This document shows positions 36,906-48,400 of a DNA stretch of 64,000 bases, one piece after another (position 1 is the stretch's first letter; each line of letters begins with the position of its first letter). Origin of the DNA: Dermanyssus gallinae (lineage: Eukaryota > Arthropoda > Arachnida > Mesostigmata > Dermanyssidae). The notes beneath the pieces are model-generated. The model saw nothing but the letters and a program-made list of their open reading frames with translations. It was not told where the DNA came from and searched no databases. Where the stretch lies: NCBI GenBank assembly GCA_003439945.1, contig QVRM01006054.1:1-64000 (forward strand), in the 5' to 3' direction. The position numbers and the translations under genes are program-made.

Positions 36906-37118
36906 TAAACAGCCTCTGTTCTGATGTGTCTGTAGTTTACAAACCGTGCGTGAGGGACAGTCAATTATATTTATCAATGATTTGTTGTGGAGAGCAATCC
37001 ACCTAAAATTGCAACGTTTTCGAACAAGTCGAACGAAACCGGCGAGGTTTCAAGGAGGGCTAAAAATATGCGAAACTTATTGTACCCTAAAACAAGTGGG
37101 AACAAATGTGGATAGATA

Positions 37119-38433
37119 CATAGTGTGTTCAAAACGTATCGCGACTTTGTGTTTTTTCAAAAATTATTAATTTATTCATGAATATCTATTTTGTCCCCTT
37201 CAAAGTAATCCCCATGAGATATTATACACTTGTGCCAACGGTTTTTCCAATCTTCGAAGCACTTCAAAAAACCATTTTTTATCTTGTTCAGCTCCTCCTT
37301 CGATGCCGTCTTTATCTCGTCAAGCGTAGCGTAACGTCGTCCTTTCATGGGCCTCTTCAGTTTAGGGAACAAGAAAAAGTCACAGGGGGCCAGATCTGGG
37401 GAATACGGTGGCTGCGGCATCATTAGTGTGTTGTTTTTGGCCAAAAACTCGCGCACAAGCAACGATGTGTGAGCAGGGGCGTTATCGTGGTGCAAAAGCC
37501 AATTTTTGTTCTTCCACAAATCCGGGCGTTTCTGGCGGATTGCTTCGCGCAAATTGCGCATAACTTGCAGGTAATATTCCTTATTGACCGTTCTACCCTG
37601 TGGCAAGAACTCATGATGCACCACGCCCCTGCAATCGAAGAAAACTGTCAGCAAAACTTTCACATTCGACCAAACTTGGCGCGCTTTTTTCGGTCTTGGT
37701 TTGTGCGGCAGCTTGCATTGAGATGATTGAGCTTTGGTTTCCACGTCATAACCATAAACCCACGATTCGTCACCAGTTATGACCCTCTGGAGCAAATTTG
37801 GGTCGTCGCGGACAGAGTCCAACATCTCATTAGCAATGTTCATGCGATGCTGTTTTTGGTCGCAATTGAGCAATTTTGGTACGAATTTCGCGGCGACCCG
37901 TCTCATGCCCAAATCATTGATAAAAATCGAATGGCACGAGCCAATCGATATGTTTAGGTCCTCAGCAACTTCTCTAACGGTGATTCGACGATTGGCCAAT
38001 ACCATTTTCTCCACTTCATTAATTTTTTCGTCTGTTGTTGAAGTGCTCGGGCGTCCGGCACGCTCTTCGTCGTTCACATCTTCTCGGCCTTCTGAGAACA
38101 TTTTGTACCACCGATAAACGTTGCTTCGGTCCAAGGTAGCTTCTCCGTATGCCACAGTCAACATTCGGATGCATCCGCGCACTTAATTTCGTTTTTCACA
38201 CAAATTTGAGACAGTTCTTTGATCCATTTTTTTGAATAGGTAAAAATCGAAGACGATCCAAAACACGTGCAAGCAAAGCAGCTGTCACAATTAAGTGAAC
38301 ATTCAAAATGGCCGAGCTTGTCGGCATAAGTGAGAGACATGAGTACCAACATAACGCCACAAAAAAAAATCGAAATTCGAATATACGTAACCCGCGAAAA
38401 TTCAAAAGTCGCGATACTTTTGGACACACCTCG
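37119..38433 (-). mobile_element. mariner transposon, nearly complete (1315 bp)
   Basis: Imperfect terminal inverted repeats of about 28 bp lie at the two ends: catagtgtgttcaaaacgta at 37119 and, reading inward from 38433, cgaggtgtgtccaaaagtat. A TA dinucleotide flanks each end (37117-37118, 38434-38435), the mariner/Tc1 target duplication. The length is typical for mariner. It encodes the transposase listed next. Confidence 0.92.
37172..38250 (-). pseudogene. mariner transposase, DD34D, one N-terminal frameshift
   Basis: The main frame (37172-38182) holds the second helix-turn-helix region (RRITVREVAEDLNISIGSCH), the linker and the catalytic core. Counting from GTG at 38182, the catalytic residues are Asp138 (ITGDESW), Asp233 (HHDNAPAH) and Asp268 (SPDLAPCDFF), with 34 residues between the last two: the DD34D triad of mariner transposases. 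The N-terminal part (QICVKNEIKCADASEC) lies in another frame ending at 38158, so one frameshift near 38160-38185 separates it from IRMLTVAYGEA. A Cys replaces the usual Trp in the SSQWK block. The protein performs cut-and-paste transposition in the nucleus; this copy looks recently inactivated. Subfamily not assigned. Confidence 0.92.
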
Positions 38434-38435
38434 TA

Positions 38436-40314
38436 TGTTCTCTATGTATATGCATGTGCAATTACAACTTCATGCATTTACATACTGTAATGTGTATTGC
38501 CTCTGCTCTATATGCCTTATTGGCTAGTAACTGCCACGCCTGGCGTTTCGGTATAAAGTATTTACACTAGGCTGAAACATGTCATGGCTCGCTCCCTATA
38601 CATGAGACTCTTGAATATTGATTGGGCATACGAATATATGTTTACATGTATGCATATATACACACACTTAAAGGAATATATATCGTAATATGAAATTTTC
38701 CCTAAAGAAAATTTTACGATCGTCATCGACATGATGCACTTAGAATGCTCGTAATGTTTAGCACAACCAGCTGCAAGTTACTACGCCGTTTACTACTGGT
38801 GTTTGTGTTTATAGGAAGGACTCACGTTGACGTTTACGAGGAGGGTTTGCTGCGTTCCTCTTCGTCTCCTTCTTCTTTTTGACTTCATTCTAGCAAAGGA
38901 TATGTCTGACGAGCTGACCGAACACACAATGACAACGAAACACACGGTCACTCAGCACAAGCTGACTGGCGACTGGCTGGCAGGCTGGCTTCGTGCCAGA
39001 GGAGGACGCTGCCCTAGATAACGAGGTGTATACATTCAACCCGTATGAATAAGACCATTGATCTTGGCGACCGATCTCCGAGATAGGGTTAGAAGCGTGT
39101 CCCCTACTCTACACACAGCATTCCATTGAATGCCAGGCTTAACCAATGACGAGGGTATAGCTTCTGTTCCTCTCTCTCCCGCCCTTCCTCTCTCTCTCTC
39201 TGGCTCTCTCACTTCTCACCTTTTATCTCGATCTGCTTTTGCACTTCGGAGGGAAGCTTACTCGATTGACCTGCCCCCTTCGTCGAAACATCGCGTTCGT
39301 TCGCAGAAGGACCGGCGTGGCCATGAAGAATTCCGGCGTCCTGAGCCTCGAATACCCCTTTGACGATGGCGACAGCAATGCTGCTTGATGTCCGTCTGTC
39401 CAGCTCGTCATACTCTGTATCATATACGTTGGTCTATGAGCAGACGCATACATTTGGACAGATATTATTCGGCTGTAGCTTACTCTAGCTCCTCTATGGT
39501 CTATATTTCCACAGTCAAAGTGACTGTGTTGCCAGTTGGGGTCCACGCGGTTTGATCGTTTCCATTCGTTCTTGTTTGCATTGCTAATAGTTTATTTCGT
39601 CAGGTATTGACAGTTTAGCTTTGTTTGTGGTACCTAGGTATGTGGGTAACCTATTGTTAAGGCCCTGCTGTGAGGGTCAAAATGTATCGTGCAGTTGGTA
39701 AGAAGACAAAACAATTGTAAAAATAAAGATTAGAATAACCACACCTACAAATTGCAGTGTACTAATAAAAAAATGGAAAACGGTTAAGCAACTAACCTTT
39801 AAATGCGACAAATTATATTATAAATGTACAATAAACAATTGTTTGCTTTCCTTTTCCGCATCATTCAGGATTTCAGACTGTTAGAGTTTAGAAGTAATTA
39901 TTTCTCCAACGGCTAAAGTGAAAGGTTAAAATGGATCTGCGTTTTCACCACGGGTGTCCTAGCTAACAAAGTTTGGCAATATATTGAATTCCTGCACGCG
40001 AATCATTACGTTGTGGCGTACTAGGTTCTCTATGGATTCTAGCATGTGCTACGCAACTCACTTATCATTCGTGCTGCATTGTTGTTGTTGTTGTTATCGT
40101 TGCCTAGACGAAAGATTGTTGTGCCCATTGTGTGCTGAACAGAGAAAATCAGCGCCTTCATCCAGCGCTTTCTATACAAATACACAGCCTAGCCACAAAC
40201 TACTACAACGATTTGGATCGCTGAACGTACCGGGGCCACTAATGATACGCTAAAGGCTGATACGTTTGGGCAACCGTACAAGGAGCTGTTGTGTCAGTTG
40301 TTGTTATACTTAGT
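38436..40314. other. Unassigned DNA
   Basis: CT-rich near 39170-39215, otherwise ordinary sequence. No gene or transposon motif recognised. Confidence 0.35.
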
Positions 40315-40315
40315 A

Positions 40316-40350
<35 letters not shown>

Positions 40351-40420
40351 ATGCTGTCGTTATTGTTTTTATTGTTGTTGTTGCTGCTGCTGCTGATGCT
40401 GTCGTTGTTGCTATTGTTCC
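40315..40420. repeat. (TTG)n microsatellite
   Basis: Eleven or more TTG units, then CTG/TTG mixed triplets. Confidence 0.9.
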
Positions 40421-40779
40421 GCTTGCTGCGAGCGACGAAAGTCGTAAGCCATACCAAAGGGCAAAGCTGAACGATCGAAATCAGCTGACCATAATAAGCT
40501 GCAGACGGCGGCCAGCAGCGAGGCAGACAGGTAGCCAGCCGCAACTGCCCGCAAATCGCCTACACCCTTAAGACGACACGCTTAGCTCAACTCAGGAGGC
40601 GTGTAACCCAGGAGTCGCGGTCCACATTGCGGCTATCGCTGCTCTGCGCGCGGCACACACATTGTGATACGGCAAAAGAGCTTTGGCTGTAGCCAATAAC
40701 AATACTGGGCATTTTGGACCACAATGTGTACTTGGCCTGCACGCGATTTTCGACGCACGACGACAAATTGGTCGCACAC

Positions 40780-40852
40780 TTGTTGTTGCTGCTACTGTTG
40801 TTGTTGTTGCTGTTGTTCTTGTTGTTGTTGCTGCTACTGTTGTTGTTGTTGC

Positions 40853-40902
<50 letters not shown>

Positions 40903-40930
40903 TGTTGTTGCTAATGTTGTTGTTGTTTCT
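40780..40930. repeat. (TTG)n microsatellite with internal duplication
   Basis: Long TTG array. The phrase ttgctgctactgttgttgtt occurs twice, so part of the array was duplicated as a block. Confidence 0.9.
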
Positions 40931-41949
40931 CTTCTTCTTATTTTTTCCGCCCACTAGGCCGAACGTAAGGGGACAGAGTACGGCCAGCCGCCAGCTATCC
41001 AGACACTGTTTGCGCACCGAGTTTAAAAGCGGACTGCATGTCAAACGCTATGAGCCAACTTGTCCGCCTTGCCTTCAAGGTGGTTCTCCTATTTGTCACA
41101 CGAATCTCGTCTAATCATCTCAACTCACCCACTCAAACAAATATAAAATAAATATATGTATATTTATATATTTTGTGCTTGTTTTCTAATAAGGGCACAA
41201 GCAAGTACGTCTAAGTCTACTACATTTGCAGTATTTTATGCGGACACGTGGTACACTGGGAGCAAACCCGTGACCCCTTGTGTTTGAGTCGAACATCGTT
41301 TCCACTCCATTTGAATAGCTTACCATTTATTAAACGTTAGGTCTAATAACCTAGCAAGTGACCGCCTAGTGAAATTTTAGTCACAGTCGCTCTTGCAGTG
41401 TTCCGAAATATTGTATTCGCTAATACCACATTTCATCATCTTTGCGCTTACTACTGTTACTATGACATCAACGGTGATTCGGCACCGTTTTTACCTCGCT
41501 TAAATTCTATGTATCAGCATGGCCTTCATGTGAAGATACATTTGCGCTATATTAAATTGCATATTCATGTGTTGTAATATTGCATTTAAAAATGGGTGCC
41601 CGTTTCTGACAGAGAGCCCATACAATAAAACAAATGTGACAATATCCTTGTTTAGTGATTCATACAGTAATTCGATTTTTTCTCAAGGTTCAGTTGAAGT
41701 TACGTCGAAAAATTTGCCTGCATAGATTTTATCGGATAGACTTAGAAGTATGTTCACACATACGATCGAAAAATCTTTGTTTGTCATTTAAGCCAATATG
41801 AGCTTATCTAAGACAGTGTGGGCTAAAGCCACGGTTTCGGTTTATTAACAGAGCCTTTTAATACTTGTGTCGAGTAATCAGGCTAAGAAACCAATTATCT
41901 GCGCCTCTTCGTCTTTTAATTATGTTACAAGTCGTCCGTTGATAATGTA
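40931..41949. other. Unassigned DNA
   Basis: No motif recognised. Confidence 0.35.
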
Positions 41950-43650
41950 CTGCTTTAGATAAGCGCGAGGGTAGACCTATAGGCGGTATGCCAAAAGGTT
42001 TTCTTATGGTCTAAGTACGGAATTTCGAAATGTGGATCAATTCCAAGGAGCGTGCCGTCTTCCAAGGTTTCAGGTAGTCTACGCTGGTGAGCATTTGACC
42101 CGTCACGCATTTCGATACTATTGGGTAGTTCTTCAGAAGTAAGCGTAATGCTTGCGGCAGACCAAATCTAGGCACGGTGCTTTTCCTGGCTCTATGCATT
42201 TTGCCCTCTTGGATTGAGATTGGCTCAAATGTAAGGTCTGAGTTCCCATCAAACAGAATCAGCTGCGGCCGGGGCCTTTGCAGAAGAAGCGCGGTTATCA
42301 TACATCGGGCCACTTCTACTGGCAGGGGTGACTCTGCATATTTTGTTACGTACGATCTTCTCGCTTTTGCACCAAGGGTTCTTTTTAGCCCTTGAGTTTT
42401 AGTGGTCTATTTTACTATCCTTTATTATTATAATTGCGTTATATAGGGCTCCTCGTGCTTGTCTGTACTCTTCTTACAGATGGGAAGGTTATGGCCGGTA
42501 TCTTGCTCTGCGGCGCGTGCATACCCGTTGCAAGCGGCGGCGGGTCTCTCGCCTTTCGGCGATGTGGCTATTCCACCAGTTGCACGGGGGCGCCGCAACT
42601 TCTAAGATAGCCTATCTTAGAATGTGGGTGCGAGCTGGTTTTTCGGCAAGCCTTCCTCTAATAGTGCAAAGGTTTCTACTGCCGAGCATTCAATGAGATG
42701 AGGTACTTTTCTTTTTAACACTTTTTGTTGACGGATATAATTAAGCCTGACACCGCGTTGCCGTTATGTGGGAAGAAATGGCTGGGAGGAAGTTAAATTA
42801 ACGGAAAATGTTACGTAGAGATGGTTGAATAGGGTTACTGCTCTTCGTGGATCCTTCAGTCAGTTATTCGATGAGTTAATCCCTCTGATGCAAGCATAAA
42901 ATCTAACGTTAATTTTTGTCTGCCTTTGTCAAAGATGTACCGTGGGGTGTTTATGAGTTGTATATTTGCCCAGGTTGCTTAGTCCAGCAAGATATCTCCT
43001 TTCATTAACGAGGAGCTGCTTTTTTCAAAGGCTGTGGATGCTGAGGTCTAGTTCTTCGTGGAAGTCCTCGTTCGGAGTTTAAAGAAATATGCACTGAGTA
43101 GATTGCCAGGTCGGAAGTCGTAATAAAAGAGAAGTGCGTTTTCAGCAAGAGCCTACCATATGCTCTCCATGGCAAGTTTCACATATAAATAGTGTGGGCA
43201 TAGTCCGGTGGTTTTTCGGTGCCGTCTTCAAAATTAGGCGGGGAGGTTACTCTCGCCCAGAAGTAGTAGGTGTGAATGTTCTTCTCGGTCTCAAGAGTGT
43301 AACTAGCTTTTCTCTTAAGGAGAGAAGATTTTTTCTCTCACTGAGTGTCTATAGTTTTATCTAGGAGTGTTACTTTCTCGCGCCTTGCTACTGGTAGGGC
43401 CAGCTGTTGTTTAGTCTGTGTCGTTTGGAGGCTCGCATGTCAGTTTTGCCCGCGAGAATTACGCCTACTAAGTTCTGTCACAGATTTTCATGTTTCCTTA
43501 AGCATGCTAGCAAGTTCCTCATCACAGGACTCTTGGAAAACTGGGGGCCCGATCAGCCAGCCGCCAGAGGAGGCCATCACGGAGAGTGCGGATAGGGATA
43601 AGGGGCTATTTAGGAGTCGGGGTGTAATAGTGAAATAAGAGTTCACTTGT
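41950..43650 (-). pseudogene. R1-like LINE fossil: endonuclease end to start of RT
   Basis: The minus strand has ARYRP, YRQARGALYNAII and NPWCKSEKIVRNKIC, then PASPVEVARCMITALLLQRP and FEPISIQEG. Together these match the endonuclease-to-RT linker of R1-clade LINEs (YR.AR..L..AI, NPWG..YKIV..KL, R..I..LFP). Next, GLPQALRLLLKNYP fits the DGLP..AL start of the RT fingers. Further upstream, NEDFHEELD and a degraded NLGKYT block may be the endonuclease. Stops and frameshifts are frequent. The upstream part (42650-43650) is less certain. Confidence 0.5.
42600..42622. repeat. Perfect 23-base palindrome
   Basis: Arms ttctaagatag and ctatcttagaa around a single C. It lies within the R1-like fossil. 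Confidence 0.85.
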
Positions 43651-44404
43651 GGGACGCAAAACTCGATTCGTGTCCCCGCTCGAATATTCCCGTCTTTTAG
43701 TTAGCTAATGTGCAAGTGTTAAACGCACTTGCATTATTTAGTCGAAGAGACGCCGTTTGCAACGTTTGCATTTTTCGCGCGCCTTTGCTCTCGAGTTGTC
43801 GAGCGTGGCGACGGTTTGGATTGTTATACGCGGCTGCGGTTTAAACTATTGCACATGGTAGCGGCTCCAACTAATATACGTAGCGGCAGCAAGGATTGTT
43901 GCACGTGGTGCTCTTCAAATTATCACCTGCTACACTAGGTATTCGGATCTACAAATCTGAGGACTAGTTGTTGCTGTCGCAGATGAATAGTCTAAATTAA
44001 CACTGTACTAAAATCTAGGGCACGAACCGCTAACGTGTATCACCCGCATATCGCGAGTAGTATTTAGCGCTTGCACTCGCTGAACACGTTTTGCCCCCGG
44101 AATAAAAAAAAAGAGATAGGCTTCTATCAAGCAAAAATGCTCATACCCTACACGTGGTGTGATAAATTTGGTGGTAATAATAAAAAACCTTCTCTGATGC
44201 ATAAACAGACGCGTCGCCTTTCCAATATAAACAAACATTGACGCAATATTATAGTCTTATAGTGCTGTAGAAAGTACATGAAAAACGCTTTACGTGACAA
44301 TTATGTTATGTACAGTTGTGTTTAGTAGAATATTTGTAATATACCTGCTTACTTTACTTTTCTTCGATCCCAACTACTACAAGCAGAATACATATATATA
44401 TAAA
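43651..44404. other. Unassigned DNA
   Basis: No motif recognised; a short TA run precedes the mariner at 44405. Confidence 0.3.
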
Positions 44405-45460
44405 TTAAGTCAATAAGTTTGTCGGCTTTTTACCCGATTTTAAAGAGCCTTATTTATGCAGACAACAGTATTTTTATTCAGTGATATATTGACCGTTTTG
44501 TTCGATAACCTTCACCCATCGCCTCGGTAGATCCATGATTCCTTTCTCCCAGAACGTCTTGTCCTTCTCGTCGAAATACTGAGTGAGGTGATTTTTTATA
44601 GCCTACAAAGATTCAAATGTTGTGCCATCAAGGGAGTTCTGGAGAGACCTGAACAAGTGATAATCAGATGGTGCGAGGTCGGGACTATAAGCTGGGTGCG
44701 GCAGCACATCCCAGTCAAACTCCGCCAATTTTTGCCGGGTGGCCAAACTTTTATATGGTGTCGCCGTATCATGTTGAAAAGTGACGCCCCACCTGTTTGA
44801 CAATTCCGGGCGCTTCGTTGCTACTGCAGCCTTCAAATCTTCGAGTTGTCTGCAGTAGACGACGGAGTTGATCGTCTGACCCATTGGAAGCAGCTCAAAA
44901 TACACGACGCCCTTACAGTCCCACCAGCAGCACAGCATAACCTTCTTCTGATGAATTTCGGGTTTAGGGATAGCTGCGGCCTGAGAACCTCTGGGGACCC
45001 AACTTCTTTTCTGTGTTACGTTTCTGTAGAGTATCCATTTTTCATCGCCGGTTATCAATCTCCTCAGAAATGGCTCATTCGAGGTCGTCCTGACCTCGGT
45101 TCATCTTCGAGATTGAAGTTTCTAGCTTTGAAACGGGCGAATCGCTTTTCGACTGTGGATTTGTGTACTGCGTTTTCGCCGTAGACTGCACATATCCTCC
45201 GGGTTGTTTGCGCTACGCTTATGCCTTCACGGTAGGAGAACAACATAATGTGTCGAAAATGCGTATTTTTGTCCTCCATTGCAAACAGCTGCCAATTCCG
45301 CAAACGAAACGGTGAAGTTGGAACCGGTATACCGTCGCGCCGCCACGGGTCTGCTCCTGAATGTAAACAGCCCAGCCGCACTCTCAGGCGGCCCTGCTGC
45401 AGAGCGCGGGAATTTCAAAAATGTGGTCCCAGAAAGCCGACGAACTTTTTGACTTACCTA
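44405..45460 (-). mobile_element. mariner transposon with large internal deletion, inserted in TA repeats
   Basis: The ends form inverted repeats: ttaagtcaataagtttgtcg at the left and, reading inward from the right, gtaagtcaaaaagttcgtcg. Both sides are bordered by short TA runs (44391-44402, 45461-45474), so the element landed in a TA microsatellite. The transposase is listed next. Confidence 0.85.
44480..45290 (-). pseudogene. mariner transposase, deleted between N-terminal and catalytic domains
   Basis: The N-terminal part reads NTHFRHIMLFSYREGISVAQ, ICAVYGENAVHKSTVEKRF and LEDEPRSGRPR, then jumps out of frame to the catalytic domain (NEPFLRRLITGDEKW). About 90 residues that normally carry the second DNA-binding helices are gone. 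The core retains ITGDEKW, FQHDTATP (normally HDNA.P) and YSPDLAPSDYHLF, with 34 residues between the last two Asp. The remaining C-terminus ends near WVKVIEQNGQY. It is a different mariner lineage from the 37-kb copy and cannot be active. Confidence 0.88.
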
Positions 45461-45474
45461 TTATATATATATAT

Positions 45475-46390
45475 ATTTTTTTCTAAGGTAGAGCTACGAA
45501 AATATCTGACGACTGCGGCGCAGTGAACCACAGGTTTCATTCCCGCGTGCTAGGAAAATGACCGAAGCAACTTTAATTAAGTTGTATGAGTATGCTTTAG
45601 AATTGTCTATATATACCGAAAAATATTTTTTGTATATGTAGACGATTTATGTGTTATTGTCAATACACATGTTTCTCAAAACTAAAAAATTCAAATTATT
45701 TCTGAGGCAAACTATTTTCACAACCCGTGCGATCGTACGCACTTTTAGGCCCGCCAACAGCACAAATCTTTGCCGCAATCTGTGAGTTTTACTCATAAAG
45801 AGTCCGACTTTTAGCACAGTCAGATCGGGAGGCGTTCCGTACAAATTTGCTGAACGATAGACTAGGGCAATAGAAGACGACTTTTTTGACGTCGTTGATA
45901 GTACACGCTCACCTCCAGAAAGACTCCAGAACTTCCTGCCTGGCTCCATGTACATGTACACATAACTCATAGGTACTAATTTACTCTGCTCGCAATCCCT
46001 GTCACGTTAACCATTAGAACCTTCTGTCTGACGACCTAATGTATGTGTGTGCGTACAAATATCCTACAATGTATCCGCTACACTTTGCTTGCAATCCCTG
46101 ACGCGTTGTTGTTGTTGTAGTTGTTGTTGTCGTCGTCGTCGTCGTTCAGCCACTCAGCACAACGCGCCTTGTCTACCGCATGTATAATCAATTGCTAATG
46201 GAGCTCGTCTAACCAGACTCATTTATAGCGGCGCACAAACGTCGGCCGGCTCTACAATGCTGGTCTGCACAGCTTCCGTCTTCCGGGCTGTCCTAAATAC
46301 TCGAATTGAGATAATCCGTTTACGTCACCGTTGATTGTTGGAGACATTGGCGAACCCACACAAACCCGACTGCAGCAACGTCATCATCAT
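45475..46390. other. Unassigned DNA
   Basis: A short TTG/GTC run lies at 46105-46145. A minus-strand frame of 107 codons (45647-45970) has no recognised motif. Confidence 0.35.
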
Positions 46391-46750
46391 CATCACTGTA
46401 CTCCTGCCGATAATGACAGTAACAACAACAACAATGTAATAGTATCACTAATATCATTATACATAACAACCATATCAGCGAAAACAATAAGGACAACAAA
46501 ACAACAACAACACCGACATCAACAATAACACCGACATCAACAATAACACCGACATCAACAACAACACCACCACCACCAACAACAACGTCAACACCAACAA
46601 CAACACCGACAGCAACACAAACAACAACACCCGCACCAACAACAACAACATTAACAACAACGACAGCAACATCCACAACACTAACAATAAAAACAACAGC
46701 AACAACCACGACAACAATAAAAACAACAACAACAGCCACAACAATAAAAA
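46391..46750. repeat. (CAA)n-rich satellite with an 18-bp higher-order unit
   Basis: CAA-rich sequence in which aacaccgacatcaacaat repeats three times (about 46510-46565) before further CAC/CAA mixtures. Val- or Gln-rich frames are repeat artefacts. Confidence 0.9.
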
Positions 46751-47148
46751 GAACTGCCTATGTACAGTACGGCAGTGGACTTACAGAGCCGGATAGTTAA
46801 CCAATTGGATGATAAAAGCTCTGACCTTTCCTACGCCGCGCCCATTGACGTAGAAGGTCAAAAGATCAGGTTTAGGCAGGATCTCTCTCGTCCACCAGAT
46901 AGGACAGCCTAGCTATAGATGGCCAGAACTATCAATGCAAGCCAAGTTCCGGCTTGGCGTGCCGCCGTAATGCCAGCGGCGATGATACGCCTGTGTCCTG
47001 AGATGCTATACTATACACGGATGTCGCCGACAAAGGACTATCATGATTAAGTTATCACAAAAGGTTGCAGTCGTTATTATTATTTGACAATACACGGTTG
47101 CAGCAATACACGGTTAGGAGAGCTCACGCACGCCCATGTATATATGTG

Positions 47149-47151
<3 letters not shown>
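46751..47151. other. Unassigned DNA
   Basis: acaatacacggtt/gcaatacacggtt occurs twice near 47085-47115. No gene recognised. Confidence 0.3.

Positions 47152-47217
<66 letters not shown>
47152..47217. repeat. (TA)n microsatellite
   Basis: About 32 TA units. Confidence 0.95.
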
Positions 47218-47220
<3 letters not shown>

Positions 47221-47949
47221 CATATTTTTTGCACCGCGGGCACGATTTTGTTAGAACAACTCGTTAGATCGTTTGGTAACGGTTCTATGCATCCGTGCGA
47301 CACGTGCATCAAGAGGCTGCTACAGTGTATGCAAATATGTTAGCGGTGCACCTTCCAATGGAACAAGACAATAGGGTGGTAGGATAAAAAATGGAGATGT
47401 TCAGGGTCGCGACTGCCCTGAGGGGACGGGCCGCCTTGTCTTTAGTACCTCCGCGTTCCGCAACAATGTACCAAGGGTGCAGCTGATGGACTGTCAGAAT
47501 TATCTAATGAAATCGACAACTGTTATTCGACAATACCATTCATGAGTCTATACAGAGGGACACACAAATGTTAATGTTAATCCATTGGTAGTAAGACCTG
47601 TGTCAAGTCAATTTTACATCGTTGTACTTACTGTGCCGTTGGGGCACCTAGCCGGGCAGGGAAAACAATTAAGTGGAATCGTTGTAGAGGCGTGGCGACA
47701 TGGCTGTGGCCTGTGGTCCTCAATTAACTGACCAAGGCAATTAATTCCTAAGTTACTAATAGTAAGTAACTCTTTATAATGACATGTGCGTGGGTAGTTG
47801 TTAACGTTTTGTCGTAAGTTGTGTCGTCAGTGTTGTTAGTTTTATTTCACTACCACCATGCATACTCTACTATTACGGCTACTACACGCCTAAAATAAAC
47901 CTGTTGAACATCCCATGGCATTTAAGGTTGATACAGTTTATAAGCCTTG

Positions 47950-47951
<2 letters not shown>
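47218..47951. other. Unassigned DNA
   Basis: No motif recognised. Confidence 0.3.

Positions 47952-48013
<62 letters not shown>
47952..48013. repeat. (TAA)n microsatellite
   Basis: About 20 TAA units, some 200 bases from a fossil of the TAA-associated LINE. Confidence 0.95.
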
Positions 48014-48014
<1 letters not shown>

Positions 48015-48189
48015 CGAAGAGTAATATAAGAGATCATTGTTGCCGATTTATACCCGAATGTGTGCCTTTACTGACTCGTTCCTCTGCGAAAACACAAGCA
48101 TCGTGTGGAGCTAATTCTCCTTAAAACTTGATTAAGGTTTAAGATACACCAGTGAAATCACTTAGACAATTACATCATTAAATATACAC

Positions 48190-48400
48190 TTTATACATTA
48201 CAAATACAACTTCCGAACAATTTATAAAAACTTGAAACGTTATCATTTCGTGCAGAGACATGTAAAGGGGACGTAGTGAGGTTCTAACTGGAGAAACAAC
48301 GATTTGAAATCTAGTGCATTTCACTGCATGGTACCTAGCACTCTGGCTATGCAGGCAGGTGCATAACAGGCAGGTGCATAACCCCCTTACTTTTCGTTAA
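48190..48400 (-). pseudogene. Fossil 3' end of the TAA-associated LINE
   Basis: tgcatttcactgcatggtac and the following gcaggcaggtgcataac (48315-48370) align with tgcactccactgcatggtac and ccggcaggtgcgcaac at 9825-9880, the Cys/His tail of the LINE at 9704-11063. Orientation is the same, with a TAA array on the 3' side. A 15-bp unit (ggcaggtgcataaca) is duplicated here. It is short and diverged. Confidence 0.55.

Noticed and set aside
46391..46750. CRISPR array
   Set aside because: Repeats are contiguous with no unique spacers, and the window is from an animal genome.
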